The position numbers were made by a program, and so were the translations under genes. A stretch of DNA of 64,000 nucleotides from Flammeovirgaceae bacterium 311 (GTDB taxonomy: Bacteria > Bacteroidota > Bacteroidia > Cytophagales > Cyclobacteriaceae), in the NCBI GenBank assembly GCA_000597885.1, contig CP004371.1, forward strand, positions 2,434,501 through 2,498,500, written 5' to 3'. Position 1 is the stretch's first letter, and each line of letters begins with the position of its first letter. The notes beneath the pieces were generated by a model. The model saw nothing but the letters and a program-made list of their open reading frames with translations. It searched no databases and was not told the DNA's origin. This document shows, piece by piece, positions 34,753-43,511 of this stretch.

Positions 34753-37700
34753 ATGCGCTCTGCTGCTTCAGAAAACAAGCTTCAACCCTCTGCCAAAGAA
34801 AATTCCCCAAACGGGAAAAAAGATAGTCATTACGTAGTGGGTATCGGAGCCTCCGCCGGAGGCCTGGAAGCCATTAATGAACTGTTTGATAATATTCCCC
34901 ATGGCGGCAATTTTTCATTTGTAGTGGTTCAGCACCTCTCGCCCAATCATAAAAGCATGATGGACGAGCTGCTGTCCAAACACACACAAATGAAAATTGT
35001 ACGTGCCGAAGAAGGCACCCGTCTGGTACCCAACCATGTGTACCTGATCCCCAGCAAAAAGAACATGACGGTAAAGCACGGCAAGCTGTACCTTACCGAA
35101 AAATCCGCTACCTCCTCCGGTGCAAATCAAACCATCGATATCTTTTTGGAATCGCTGGCAAAGGATAAAAAAGACCATGCCATAGCCATCATTCTCTCTG
35201 GCACCGGTTCTGATGGCACCAGGGGTATTGAGTACATCAAAGAATGGGGCGGCATGGTGATTGTACAGGATCCTGCCACTGCCAAATTCGATGGCATGCC
35301 CAACAGCGCTATTGCCTCCGGCTGCACCGACCTGATTTTGCCTCCGGAACTGATGGCCGAAGAGATCTTCCGCTATCCGGAGCATGCCAGCCACAAAGAT
35401 GCAGGCAAGCTTATCCTGCAGGAGGCCGATGTTGACCATCTGGTGGAGATCATAAACCTGGTGCGGGAGCAAACCTCACACGACTTTTCGGCTTACAAAG
35501 AGCAAACCCTGCACCGCCGCATACTCCGCAGAATAGCCCAGGTAGACATGGATAATCCCAAGGAATACATCCACTACCTGCGTAATAACCCCGATGAGGT
35601 AAATTACCTGGGCAAGGAATTCCTGATTGGCGTTACGCGTTTCTTCCGCGATCCGGAGGCTTTCAGCTTTCTGGAAGAAAAGGTGTTGCCTGAGATCGTT
35701 TCCAAAAAGAATATGGACTCCCCGGTAAAAATATGGGTGACTGCCTGTAGTACCGGAGAAGAAGCCTATACCCTGGCGATGCTTGTTTGCGAGTGCCTGA
35801 CAAAGCTAAAAAAGGATCTGGATGTAAAAATATTTGCCACCGATATAGACAGCAAGGCGCTGGAATTTGCCGCCAAGGGGGTCTATCCGGAAACCATCCA
35901 AAAAGATGTTTCTGAGGAGCGGCTGGAGAAGTTCTTTACCAGAGAGGGCAGAAAATACTGTGTGAGCCAGAAAATCCGGCGCATGGTTATTTTTGCTCAG
36001 CACAATGTGATCAAAGATCCGCCATTCAGCAAGATGGACCTGGTGAGCTGCCGCAACATGCTCATTTATATGAAGCCTGCCCTGCAGCGCAAGGTGCTGG
36101 CAACTTTCCATTTTTCGCTTAAAGTTGGAGGCTACCTGTTTTTGGGACCCAGCGAAAGCAGCGAAGAATTGCTGCCTTCCCTGAAGGTGCTTAACAAGAA
36201 ATGGAACATCTTTAAGGTAATTTCCAAAAGCAGAAATTTTATTTTTGAAGGCAACGCGCTGGAGAGAGAAAAGAAGCCGAGCCAGCGCATAGCAGATGTA
36301 CAGCCCAAGCGCCGCTCTTCAGAGCAGGAAATGCAGGAAACCTTCCATGAGCTGGTAACCGATGAGCTGGGCTATGCCGCTGTTTTTATCAACGAAGAAT
36401 ATGAACTGCTGCAGGCCATAGGCGACTATAAGCGCTTTCTGGAGATGCCTGATAAGATGCTCCAGAACAACCTGCTGAAAATGGTTCCGCGCGAAGTTTC
36501 ACTGGCGCTCAACCTGGCCCTGCGCAAAGCTACCCGTGATAACGAAAAGGTAGTTTCCAAGCGCATCGAAATGCTTAAAAAGGGTATTGTACACCACGTA
36601 TCGCTGGTCGTAAAGCCCTCTCTTACTGCCGACCAGTACAGCCGCAAGTTTATTACAGTGCTGTTCAAAGAAGACAGCAGCGAAAAAATAACACCGGGCG
36701 AGCGTGCCCTCTTTGAGCAGCAGGTAAGTATTGAGCGCCTGATAGAGCTCGAAAATGAGCTCAAGGAAACCAGGTACGACCTGCAGGCCATGGTAGAGGA
36801 GCTGGAAACCGCCAATGAGGAGATGCAGTCGAGCAACGAAGAGCTGATCTCCAGCAACGAGGAATTACAAAGCACCAACGAAGAGCTGCAATCGGTAAAC
36901 GAAGAGCTGCATACGGTAAATGCCGAGCACCAGCAAAAAATACGGGAGCTGGAAGAGCTCAACGACGACCTGAACAATTACTTCCGCAGTACGGATATCG
37001 GGCAGATCTTTGTGGACAAAAACCTGATCATCCGCAAGTTTACGCCCAGCATCAAACAGCAGATCAACCTCATTGAATCCGACCTCGGGCGGCCCATCAA
37101 CCACCTTTCCTACAACATACGGCACGAAAACCTGGTAGAAGATATCGAACAGGCGATCAGTACCTCTACGGTGATTCAGAAAGAGATTGAAACCCGTAAC
37201 GGAAAGGTCTATCTAATGAAAATACTACCTTATCTGCGGCAGGATAAAAGTGTTGACGGTGCGGTAGTATCTTTCGTGGATATATCGGTAGTGAAAGGCC
37301 TTAACAACCTGCTGGAAGGGGTACTCAACAGCTCCATGAGCGGTATTATGGCCTTTACCGTAGTTGCAGACGAGCAAGGCCAGCCTTTAGACCTGGAATG
37401 GACCCTCATTAACAGGGCTGCCAAAGCTATATTGGGAAAAGAAGGACAGGAGCTGGAGGGCAAACGCCTGCTGCAGGAGCTGCCCGGCTTTAAAAAAGAA
37501 GGGCTGTATAAAAAGCTGCTGGCTGTTTCGCTGGCTAAAAAGCCACTGCACCTGGAGCACTACTACCTCCATGATGGCATCGAAGTATGGCTGGAAATTA
37601 TTGCCGTTCCGCTCGATACCAACGGTATTGCTTTAACGCTGGTAGACATCACCGAAAAGAAAGCCGCCGAAGAAGAGCTTTTAGCTACCTACGACGAGGT

Positions 37701-38901
37701 AAAAGATGCCGAGGAAAAGCTACGTAAGCTTAACCTGGAGCTGGAAAAACGTGTGGAAGACCGTACCAAGGAGCTCTCGGAAAGCGAAGAACGCTTCAGG
37801 CTGCTTTCGCGGGCCACCAACGATGCCGTTTGGGACTGGGACCTGGTAACCAGCGAATTCTGGTGGAACGAAGGTTTTCAGGAAATCTTTGGTTTTAAAG
37901 AACAAGACATCGAACCGGGCGTAGAATCCTGGTTTAACCGCCTGCAGCCAGATGAGCGCAACACCATTATTGAGGAGCTTAATGAAGCAATCAACAAAGG
38001 CGAAAAGCAGTGGGCTGCCGAACACCGGTTTTTAAAAGCAGATGGCAGCTACACCTGGGTATACAACCGGGGTTATATCCTAAAGAATGAGTATGGCATA
38101 CCTTATCGTATGCTAGGCTCCATGGTAGACCTCTCCAGCCTTAAAAAAGCACAGGAAGAACTGGAGCAAAGCAATAAAAACCTGCGGAAGATCAATGCCG
38201 ACCTGGACAACTTCGTGTATACGGCCTCGCACGACCTGCGTGCCCCGGTAGCAAACCTGGAAGGCCTGCTGATGCTGCTCAAACCAAAATTCAGCGAGCA
38301 TATGCCGCAGCAGGAGCAAAAGCTTATACAGCTGGTAGAAGCATCTATTGAAAAGCTGAAGCGCACCATCCACGGCCTGCTCGAAATTACCAAGGTGCAG
38401 AAAGATCTTGAGCGGCAGGTAGAGGATGTAACCTTTATGGATGTGCTGGCCGATGTGGAAGGCGATATCAGGAATCAGATTCAGGATACAGCAGCCATTA
38501 TCATCACTGACTTTAAGGTTGAGCGGATAAAGTATAACCGTGTAAACCTGCAGAGCATCATTTACAACCTGCTTAGCAATTCACTGAAGTACAAATCTCA
38601 CGAGCAGGCTCCGCGCATACGCATCAGCACCCAGCGAAAAGACGGACATGTAATACTCACCTTTTCCGATAACGGCCTGGGCATGAATGTGCAGCAGCAG
38701 AAAAAGCTGTTTACCATGTTTAACCGTTTCCATACTCATGTAGATGGTACCGGCATTGGGCTTTACATGGTAAAGCGGATTATTGAAAACAACGAAGGGC
38801 GCATAAAAGTAGAAAGCAAAGAAGGTCAGGGCACCACTTTTAAAATATATTTCAAAGAGAACCCTTCTGAAAAAGAAGTAGATCAGGCAGTGCTGGTGTA
38901 A
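34753..38901 (+). CDS. CheB-CheR-PAS hybrid histidine kinase
   Basis: A 1382-residue signalling protein. CheB methylesterase (about residues 25-210): GIGASAGGLEAI with Ser34, VVQHLSPNHKS, LSGTGSDGTRGI. CheR methyltransferase (about 220-490): the SAM-binding WVTACSTGEEAYTLAM and LVSCRNMLIYM. A long coiled coil of NEEL repeats (about 670-745) links to three PAS-like domains (about 745-860, 865-980 and 1010-1130). Then HisKA with ASHDLRAP (His1160) and a HATPase with NLLSNSLKYKS, DNGLGMN and GTGIGLYMVKR. There is no receiver domain. It lies 61 bases after the kinase-less phytochrome and may be its output partner. Its methyl-transfer targets are unknown. Confidence 0.93.
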   Translation: MRSAASENKLQPSAKENSPNGKKDSHYVVGIGASAGGLEAINELFDNIPHGGNFSFVVVQHLSPNHKSMMDELLSKHTQMKIVRAEEGTRLVPNHVYLIPSKKNMTVKHGKLYLTEKSATSSGANQTIDIFLESLAKDKKDHAIAIILSGTGSDGTRGIEYIKEWGGMVIVQDPATAKFDGMPNSAIASGCTDLILPPELMAEEIFRYPEHASHKDAGKLILQEADVDHLVEIINLVREQTSHDFSAYKEQTLHRRILRRIAQVDMDNPKEYIHYLRNNPDEVNYLGKEFLIGVTRFFRDPEAFSFLEEKVLPEIVSKKNMDSPVKIWVTACSTGEEAYTLAMLVCECLTKLKKDLDVKIFATDIDSKALEFAAKGVYPETIQKDVSEERLEKFFTREGRKYCVSQKIRRMVIFAQHNVIKDPPFSKMDLVSCRNMLIYMKPALQRKVLATFHFSLKVGGYLFLGPSESSEELLPSLKVLNKKWNIFKVISKSRNFIFEGNALEREKKPSQRIADVQPKRRSSEQEMQETFHELVTDELGYAAVFINEEYELLQAIGDYKRFLEMPDKMLQNNLLKMVPREVSLALNLALRKATRDNEKVVSKRIEMLKKGIVHHVSLVVKPSLTADQYSRKFITVLFKEDSSEKITPGERALFEQQVSIERLIELENELKETRYDLQAMVEELETANEEMQSSNEELISSNEELQSTNEELQSVNEELHTVNAEHQQKIRELEELNDDLNNYFRSTDIGQIFVDKNLIIRKFTPSIKQQINLIESDLGRPINHLSYNIRHENLVEDIEQAISTSTVIQKEIETRNGKVYLMKILPYLRQDKSVDGAVVSFVDISVVKGLNNLLEGVLNSSMSGIMAFTVVADEQGQPLDLEWTLINRAAKAILGKEGQELEGKRLLQELPGFKKEGLYKKLLAVSLAKKPLHLEHYYLHDGIEVWLEIIAVPLDTNGIALTLVDITEKKAAEEELLATYDEVKDAEEKLRKLNLELEKRVEDRTKELSESEERFRLLSRATNDAVWDWDLVTSEFWWNEGFQEIFGFKEQDIEPGVESWFNRLQPDERNTIIEELNEAINKGEKQWAAEHRFLKADGSYTWVYNRGYILKNEYGIPYRMLGSMVDLSSLKKAQEELEQSNKNLRKINADLDNFVYTASHDLRAPVANLEGLLMLLKPKFSEHMPQQEQKLIQLVEASIEKLKRTIHGLLEITKVQKDLERQVEDVTFMDVLADVEGDIRNQIQDTAAIIITDFKVERIKYNRVNLQSIIYNLLSNSLKYKSHEQAPRIRISTQRKDGHVILTFSDNGLGMNVQQQKKLFTMFNRFHTHVDGTGIGLYMVKRIIENNEGRIKVESKEGQGTTFKIYFKENPSEKEVDQAVLV

Positions 38902-39139
38902 AGTAACTTTACCTGCCGGGGCATTTTATTTTTCAGAAAGCAGAATGCCTCTGCCTGCTGCTGGCACTGCTGCAGCTTATCGTAATTATTCTATTTTTTA
39001 TTAATTTTTCAAACAAGCACAAAACTGCCCGGTTGTTAGGGTTAAGAGCGTTTTACCCTGTAAAGAAGCACTCGCTTCTATTTTTCTATCTGCCTTTCAA
39101 CGCCTGAGCCGGCAGATGTGCCTGTAAATATAATTTGCC

Positions 39140-40471
39140 ATGAAAGAAAATACGGATTCCGATGCAGGTGGTATAAAGCAGGAGATAAAAAAAATACCTC
39201 AAAAAGGCCCTTTCCGACGCGATTACTGGCGCAGCCCTTTACGCGGTCCCTGGATGGCCTCTTTTATGAGTCTCCTGCTCCTGATAGTGATCCCGATAGT
39301 GTTTATCACCGGACTGATAGACCATGTTGCCTGGAACCCGGATCTTGGGGGAACCAACAACAGGACACCCGAAATGGGCCTGCTGGGATTTCTGCAGGGT
39401 ACCGAATGGCCCACCCGGCCTATCTGGCTCTACCGGCTTACGGAAGGCACCCATGTAGTCTTAGGTATTACCCTGCTTCCATTGGTACTTGCCAAACTTT
39501 GGGCTATCATGCCAAGCCTGTATAAATGGCCCCTGGCCGATTCTCTGGGGCACGCCCTGGAGCGGATAAGCCTGTTGTTTGTGATAGGGGGAATCTTTTT
39601 TCAGATTTTTACAGGTTTGTTCTATATACAAAACTTTATCATCCTCAACAATGTAACCTTTAACCGGCTGCATTTCTATGGCAACTGGATTTTTATAGCT
39701 GGTCTGGTACTGCATGTGCTGGTCAAATTTCCGGAAATGATCAAGGGACTGAAGGGGCGGGATCTTGACGAGGAAATGAGCAAATCTACAGATGAAACTG
39801 AGCCGGAACCAGAGGAGGAAGGCAGGCTTGTGAGTACAGACCCTGCGCCACCAACCATTTCCCGCAGAGGAGCCATTGCCATAGCAGGTGGCAGTGCCCT
39901 GACGATTATGGCCCTGGCTGTAGGCCAGACCCTGGGGAGAGACTGGAGCTGGCTGGCAATTCTTTCTCCACGGGCCCAGAGCCCAGCGGGCGACGGTCCG
40001 AATGATTTCCGGGTGAACAAAACGGCTAAAAAAGCTAAAATACAGCCAGAACAGGTAGGCCCGGATTGGCGGCTGGAGCTGGTTGGGGCAACCACACACA
40101 GCCTCAGCCGGGAAGATCTGCTGGCTATGCCCCTGCATACATCTTCTCTGCCCATTTCCTGCCTGGAAGGCTGGTCTACAGGCAACCAGAGCTGGGAAGG
40201 CGTGCGCCTGCGGGACCTTGCAGTACTGGCGGGCATGCCCAATGCGGGGAAGGTTCTTTTTGAGTCGCTTGAATCCACAGATGCGGTGGCCCGCATGTCT
40301 TTTATGCGGCATAACCAGATCCAGGATCCGCTTTCTTTGCTGGCACTTCGCGTAAATGGTGCCGATCTTTCCATGGATCATGGCTACCCGGCCAGGGCCA
40401 TTGTTCCGGCTACTCCTGGTAACCGCAACACTAAGTGGATTTACCGCATGACTTTTATGGAGGAGGCCTGA
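39140..40471 (+). CDS. Cytochrome b561-like membrane domain fused to sulfite-oxidase-type molybdopterin oxidoreductase
   Basis: A 443-residue fusion. Residues about 38-215 contain four or five membrane segments with His residues placed to hold b-type haem (TEGTHVVLG, FNRLHFYGNW, LVLHVLVK). A linker of acidic residues leads to ISRRGAIAIAGGSAL, a twin-arginine-like segment that here acts as an internal membrane helix. Residues about 275-443 are an SUOX/YedY-type Moco domain with the molybdenum-ligand Cys341 in PISCLEGWSTGNQSW and the later MDHGYPARAIVPATPG and NTKWIYRMTF. It would exchange electrons between an exported substrate and the membrane quinone pool. The substrate is not predictable. 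The next gene starts 1 base after its stop. Confidence 0.9.
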   Translation: MKENTDSDAGGIKQEIKKIPQKGPFRRDYWRSPLRGPWMASFMSLLLLIVIPIVFITGLIDHVAWNPDLGGTNNRTPEMGLLGFLQGTEWPTRPIWLYRLTEGTHVVLGITLLPLVLAKLWAIMPSLYKWPLADSLGHALERISLLFVIGGIFFQIFTGLFYIQNFIILNNVTFNRLHFYGNWIFIAGLVLHVLVKFPEMIKGLKGRDLDEEMSKSTDETEPEPEEEGRLVSTDPAPPTISRRGAIAIAGGSALTIMALAVGQTLGRDWSWLAILSPRAQSPAGDGPNDFRVNKTAKKAKIQPEQVGPDWRLELVGATTHSLSREDLLAMPLHTSSLPISCLEGWSTGNQSWEGVRLRDLAVLAGMPNAGKVLFESLESTDAVARMSFMRHNQIQDPLSLLALRVNGADLSMDHGYPARAIVPATPGNRNTKWIYRMTFMEEA

Positions 40472-40472
40472 T

Positions 40473-40955
40473 ATGAAAAAAATACCTCTTTACGGCCGTG
40501 GCCCTTTACATCTGCTGGGCGTGATCTTCTGCTATTCGCTGGCTACCTATGCAGGCATTAAACTGTTCAGCAATGTTTCCCTATGGATTGCACTGGCCTT
40601 TCCGGCAGGTATTGCGCTGCACGACTTTGTGCTCTTCCCGATATACCGCAAAGCCAATCATGTACTCACCAACTATCAGCTGAAGCGGGAGCAACAGGGA
40701 AAAACATCCCGCCGCTGGATTAACCACGTACGGGTGCCGGTGGTGATCAGCTTTCTGCTGCTGCTCTGCTATTTCCCGATCATCTTACAACTTTCCGATA
40801 ACCGGCAGGAACATACCTCCCTTGACCAGGACTCTTACCTGTACCGTTGGCTGCTGGTTACTGCCGCCCTGGTGGTGGGTTCGGTTCTGGCTTATTTTCT
40901 GAAAAGCAGGCGGGCAAATACCACGGCTCCGAAGCAGGAAAAGAAAAATCTGTAA
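40473..40955 (+). CDS. Small four-helix membrane protein of the Moco oxidoreductase operon
   Basis: A 160-residue protein with four hydrophobic segments (about residues 9-25, 32-52, 88-105 and 123-142). It has basic loops and a Lys-rich tail. I do not recognise a named family. Because its ATG follows the upstream stop with one base between them, it is surely co-translated with the cytochrome/molybdopterin fusion and may be a subunit or assembly partner. Confidence 0.75.
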   Translation: MKKIPLYGRGPLHLLGVIFCYSLATYAGIKLFSNVSLWIALAFPAGIALHDFVLFPIYRKANHVLTNYQLKREQQGKTSRRWINHVRVPVVISFLLLLCYFPIILQLSDNRQEHTSLDQDSYLYRWLLVTAALVVGSVLAYFLKSRRANTTAPKQEKKNL

Positions 40956-41053
40956 GAACACCAGCTGCAAGCGCCAGAGCCCATCTATTGGCTTTAGCAG
41001 GCATTTACGATCAGGCTATAAGTTATGTAGTGCTATAAGAGTGCCTGAACTTT

Positions 41054-43177
41054 TTAACCATAACGTTTAAAGAAAACCCGGAAGGTAGAACCAACGCCAA
41101 CCTCGCTTTCTACTGTTATTTTACCACCGGCATTCTCTACTACTCTTTTTACAATATACAAGCCCACCCCGGAGCCTTCTACATGGTCGTGCAGTCGCTT
41201 GAACATCGAAAACATTTTTTGCTCATAGGCCAGGTCTATTCCCAGGCCATTGTCGCTTACAGAAAGTATGGTGTACTCCGGCGTGCTTTCGGTTGTAATC
41301 CTGATAACAGGGGTGCGCCTGGCTGCGCGGTATTTAATGGCATTGCTAAGCAGGTTATAAACAATACTGCGCACATTCTTGGCAGAAAAGCGTACGTATG
41401 AGTCTTTAGAAAAATCCGTTTGCAGCACTGCATCAGATTCAGCAATAACAGATTCAAAGTCCAGCTGCACCTCTGTCACCACTTGGGCAAGATTCACATA
41501 CTGCACATCCTCGCCAGACTCACGCTGTATCCTGGCAACCTTGGTCAGGTCTGTTACCGTTCTTTTAAATCTTTCAATAGAAGCTTTTATATAGCTAATA
41601 AGCTGTTTAGTGGTTGCTGATTCCAGCGATTCGGCAGGCAGGTGCACCAGCAGGGCATTCATCAGGCCTTCTATATTGGAAATAGGAGCCTTTAAATCGT
41701 GCGAGGCCGAGTATACAAAGTTATCCAGGTCGGCGTTTGTTGCCAGGAGCTGCCTGTTCATTTCTTCGATCTCATGCAGAGCCTCCACCTGCTCGCTAAT
41801 GCTGATGGCCACAACGATAACACCCAGGATATTATCCTGTGCATCGCGCATGGGCTGGTACAACAGGTTAAAATAATTAGTTTCCAGCTGTCCGCTCCGC
41901 AGCAGCTTAACCGGCAGCTGATTGGCCACAAAGGGTTCTCCGGTTTGGTAAACTCCCTCCAGGAGCTCCCTGATTCCCTGGCCTTCTATTTCGGGCAGTG
42001 CCTCCAGAATTGCTTTGCCCAGCACCTCTTTGGGGCGGCGTCCCCAAAGCTCGCAAATACCAGGATTCGCCAGATCTACAATAAAAGTTGGCCCACGCAG
42101 AATAGCAATCGCCACAGGCGCCTGCTGGAAAAGACTAGCCAGATATTGCTGCTGCCGCACTATTTCTTCACGTGCCTGCACACTGGTAATAGAGGTAGCA
42201 ATTTGCCCTGTTAACAAGGCATGAAAACCCTGGTAATTAGCGTCGTACTTTAATTTTGGTGCAATTCCGGAGATAAAGAAGCCAATAGGATGGTCTTGTG
42301 CCGGCTTGAAAACAGGATGGATCACCGCCTGTTCGGTCAGCGCATGATCAGCTTCTTCTTCTCCTCCTGATGCAATACCCGCGGGCAGCTTGTCTACCAC
42401 CACCGAGCGTTTCTTTTGCTTTACATCAGCCAGGGGCCAGGACGTGTCTGCCGCATCCAGGTCGATGGTAAGCGGAGCAGCCTCTTCAGTTAAGCCTCCT
42501 GATTTTCCGTACAAGCGGGCTTTTGTACCGGAAGCTTCCAGCAGGTAAATAAGACTAAAAGGAATATCGCTGTTATCTTCATGAAGAAACTCACAGGTTA
42601 GCTGGCAGGCCTGCTCCAGGGTCAGCACCTGGTTCATGGCCTCAGAAATATCCTTTAAGGTTCTTTGCCGCCTTTGTGCCAGTACGGTGCTTGTTACCTC
42701 AAAGCAGGCACAAAAAACACCCTGTACCTCGCCGGCATCGTTAAAAGCCGGACTGTAGGAGAAGGTCCAGTATGTTTCTTCTATAAAACCATGCCTGTCT
42801 AAATAAACCGGAAGGCTGTCTGCATAAAAGGGTTCTGCATTTTGTAAAATCCCTTCGGCCAACATTCCTAACTGTTCCCAGATCTCTGCCCACATTTCAC
42901 GTGCGCTGGCTCCTAAGGCATGGGGGTGTTTTTTTCCCAGGGCCGGGAGGTAGGCATCGTTATGAAACATATAAAAGGCATCAGACCACCAGATAAACAT
43001 GGGAAAGCCCGAGTTAAGCAATAAACGGATGTTTGTTTTCAGACTTTCGGGCCAGCCTTCCGGATTACCCAAAGGGTGATCATTCCAGTTATAGGCCCGC
43101 ATCAGGGCTCCCATCTCTCCTCCGCCGAGAAAGATATTTGATTTACTGGGTGAGTGAAAGGGCTCTTCATGGTGCAT
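41054..43177 (-). CDS. PAS-GAF-PAS sensor histidine kinase
   Basis: A 707-residue soluble kinase without membrane segments. The N-terminal PAS (about 40-165) contains PMFIWWSDAFYMFHNDAY. A GAF-like part (about 170-340) comes next, then a second PAS (about 350-465) with ANPGICELWGRRPKEVLG. HisKA has ASHDLKAP (His493) and the HATPase has NLLSNAIKYRA, DNGLGID and GSGVGLYIVKR. Its kinase core closely resembles that of the CheB-CheR hybrid 2 kb away (ADLDNFVYSASHDLKAP against ADLDNFVYTASHDLRAP). No response regulator is adjacent, so it is an orphan kinase. Ligands are unknown. Confidence 0.93.
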   Translation of the reverse strand: MHHEEPFHSPSKSNIFLGGGEMGALMRAYNWNDHPLGNPEGWPESLKTNIRLLLNSGFPMFIWWSDAFYMFHNDAYLPALGKKHPHALGASAREMWAEIWEQLGMLAEGILQNAEPFYADSLPVYLDRHGFIEETYWTFSYSPAFNDAGEVQGVFCACFEVTSTVLAQRRQRTLKDISEAMNQVLTLEQACQLTCEFLHEDNSDIPFSLIYLLEASGTKARLYGKSGGLTEEAAPLTIDLDAADTSWPLADVKQKKRSVVVDKLPAGIASGGEEEADHALTEQAVIHPVFKPAQDHPIGFFISGIAPKLKYDANYQGFHALLTGQIATSITSVQAREEIVRQQQYLASLFQQAPVAIAILRGPTFIVDLANPGICELWGRRPKEVLGKAILEALPEIEGQGIRELLEGVYQTGEPFVANQLPVKLLRSGQLETNYFNLLYQPMRDAQDNILGVIVVAISISEQVEALHEIEEMNRQLLATNADLDNFVYSASHDLKAPISNIEGLMNALLVHLPAESLESATTKQLISYIKASIERFKRTVTDLTKVARIQRESGEDVQYVNLAQVVTEVQLDFESVIAESDAVLQTDFSKDSYVRFSAKNVRSIVYNLLSNAIKYRAARRTPVIRITTESTPEYTILSVSDNGLGIDLAYEQKMFSMFKRLHDHVEGSGVGLYIVKRVVENAGGKITVESEVGVGSTFRVFFKRYG

Positions 43178-43294
43178 CTGATGAGAGGTTTTGGCTGGTG
43201 AACATCAGTCCACTATTAATGAGATCGATTTTAAAAAATTAGTATAAAGTTTAGCAATGAACGTTTTTTGCTAAGGCAGCCGGGGAATATTCGT

Positions 43295-43444
43295 TTATAT
43301 GATAACGACAGACCAGCTCCTAAAATCAACAAACATTATTGTGGTGTAGATAAGATATGGATAAATGCCAAAAAAAAGAATGGTAAACAGCATTTTCTTT
43401 GCCGCGCCTGCTGAAGGCCCGACAAAGAAATCTAATATTGGCAT
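43295..43444 (-). CDS. Possible 49-residue membrane protein
   Basis: A short frame from ATG 43444 (an upstream ATG at 43480 is also in frame) encodes MPILDFFVGPSAGAAKK followed by one long hydrophobic segment (FTILFFGIYPYLIYTTIMF). It lies on the same strand, downstream of the efflux outer-membrane gene and upstream of the histidine kinase gene, so it could ride on the efflux transcript. No family recognised; it may be spurious. Confidence 0.35.
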   Translation of the reverse strand: MPILDFFVGPSAGAAKKMLFTILFFGIYPYLIYTTIMFVDFRSWSVVII

Positions 43445-43511
43445 AGAATCCCGGCCGCTTAATTCGTGGTTCATCAGCATGCCGCCGCACTCCTGACTAT
43501 GGGATTAATTG

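Noticed and set aside
39461-40381. 306-residue minus-strand open frame
   Set aside because: It is antisense to the cytochrome/molybdopterin fusion and has no support of its own.
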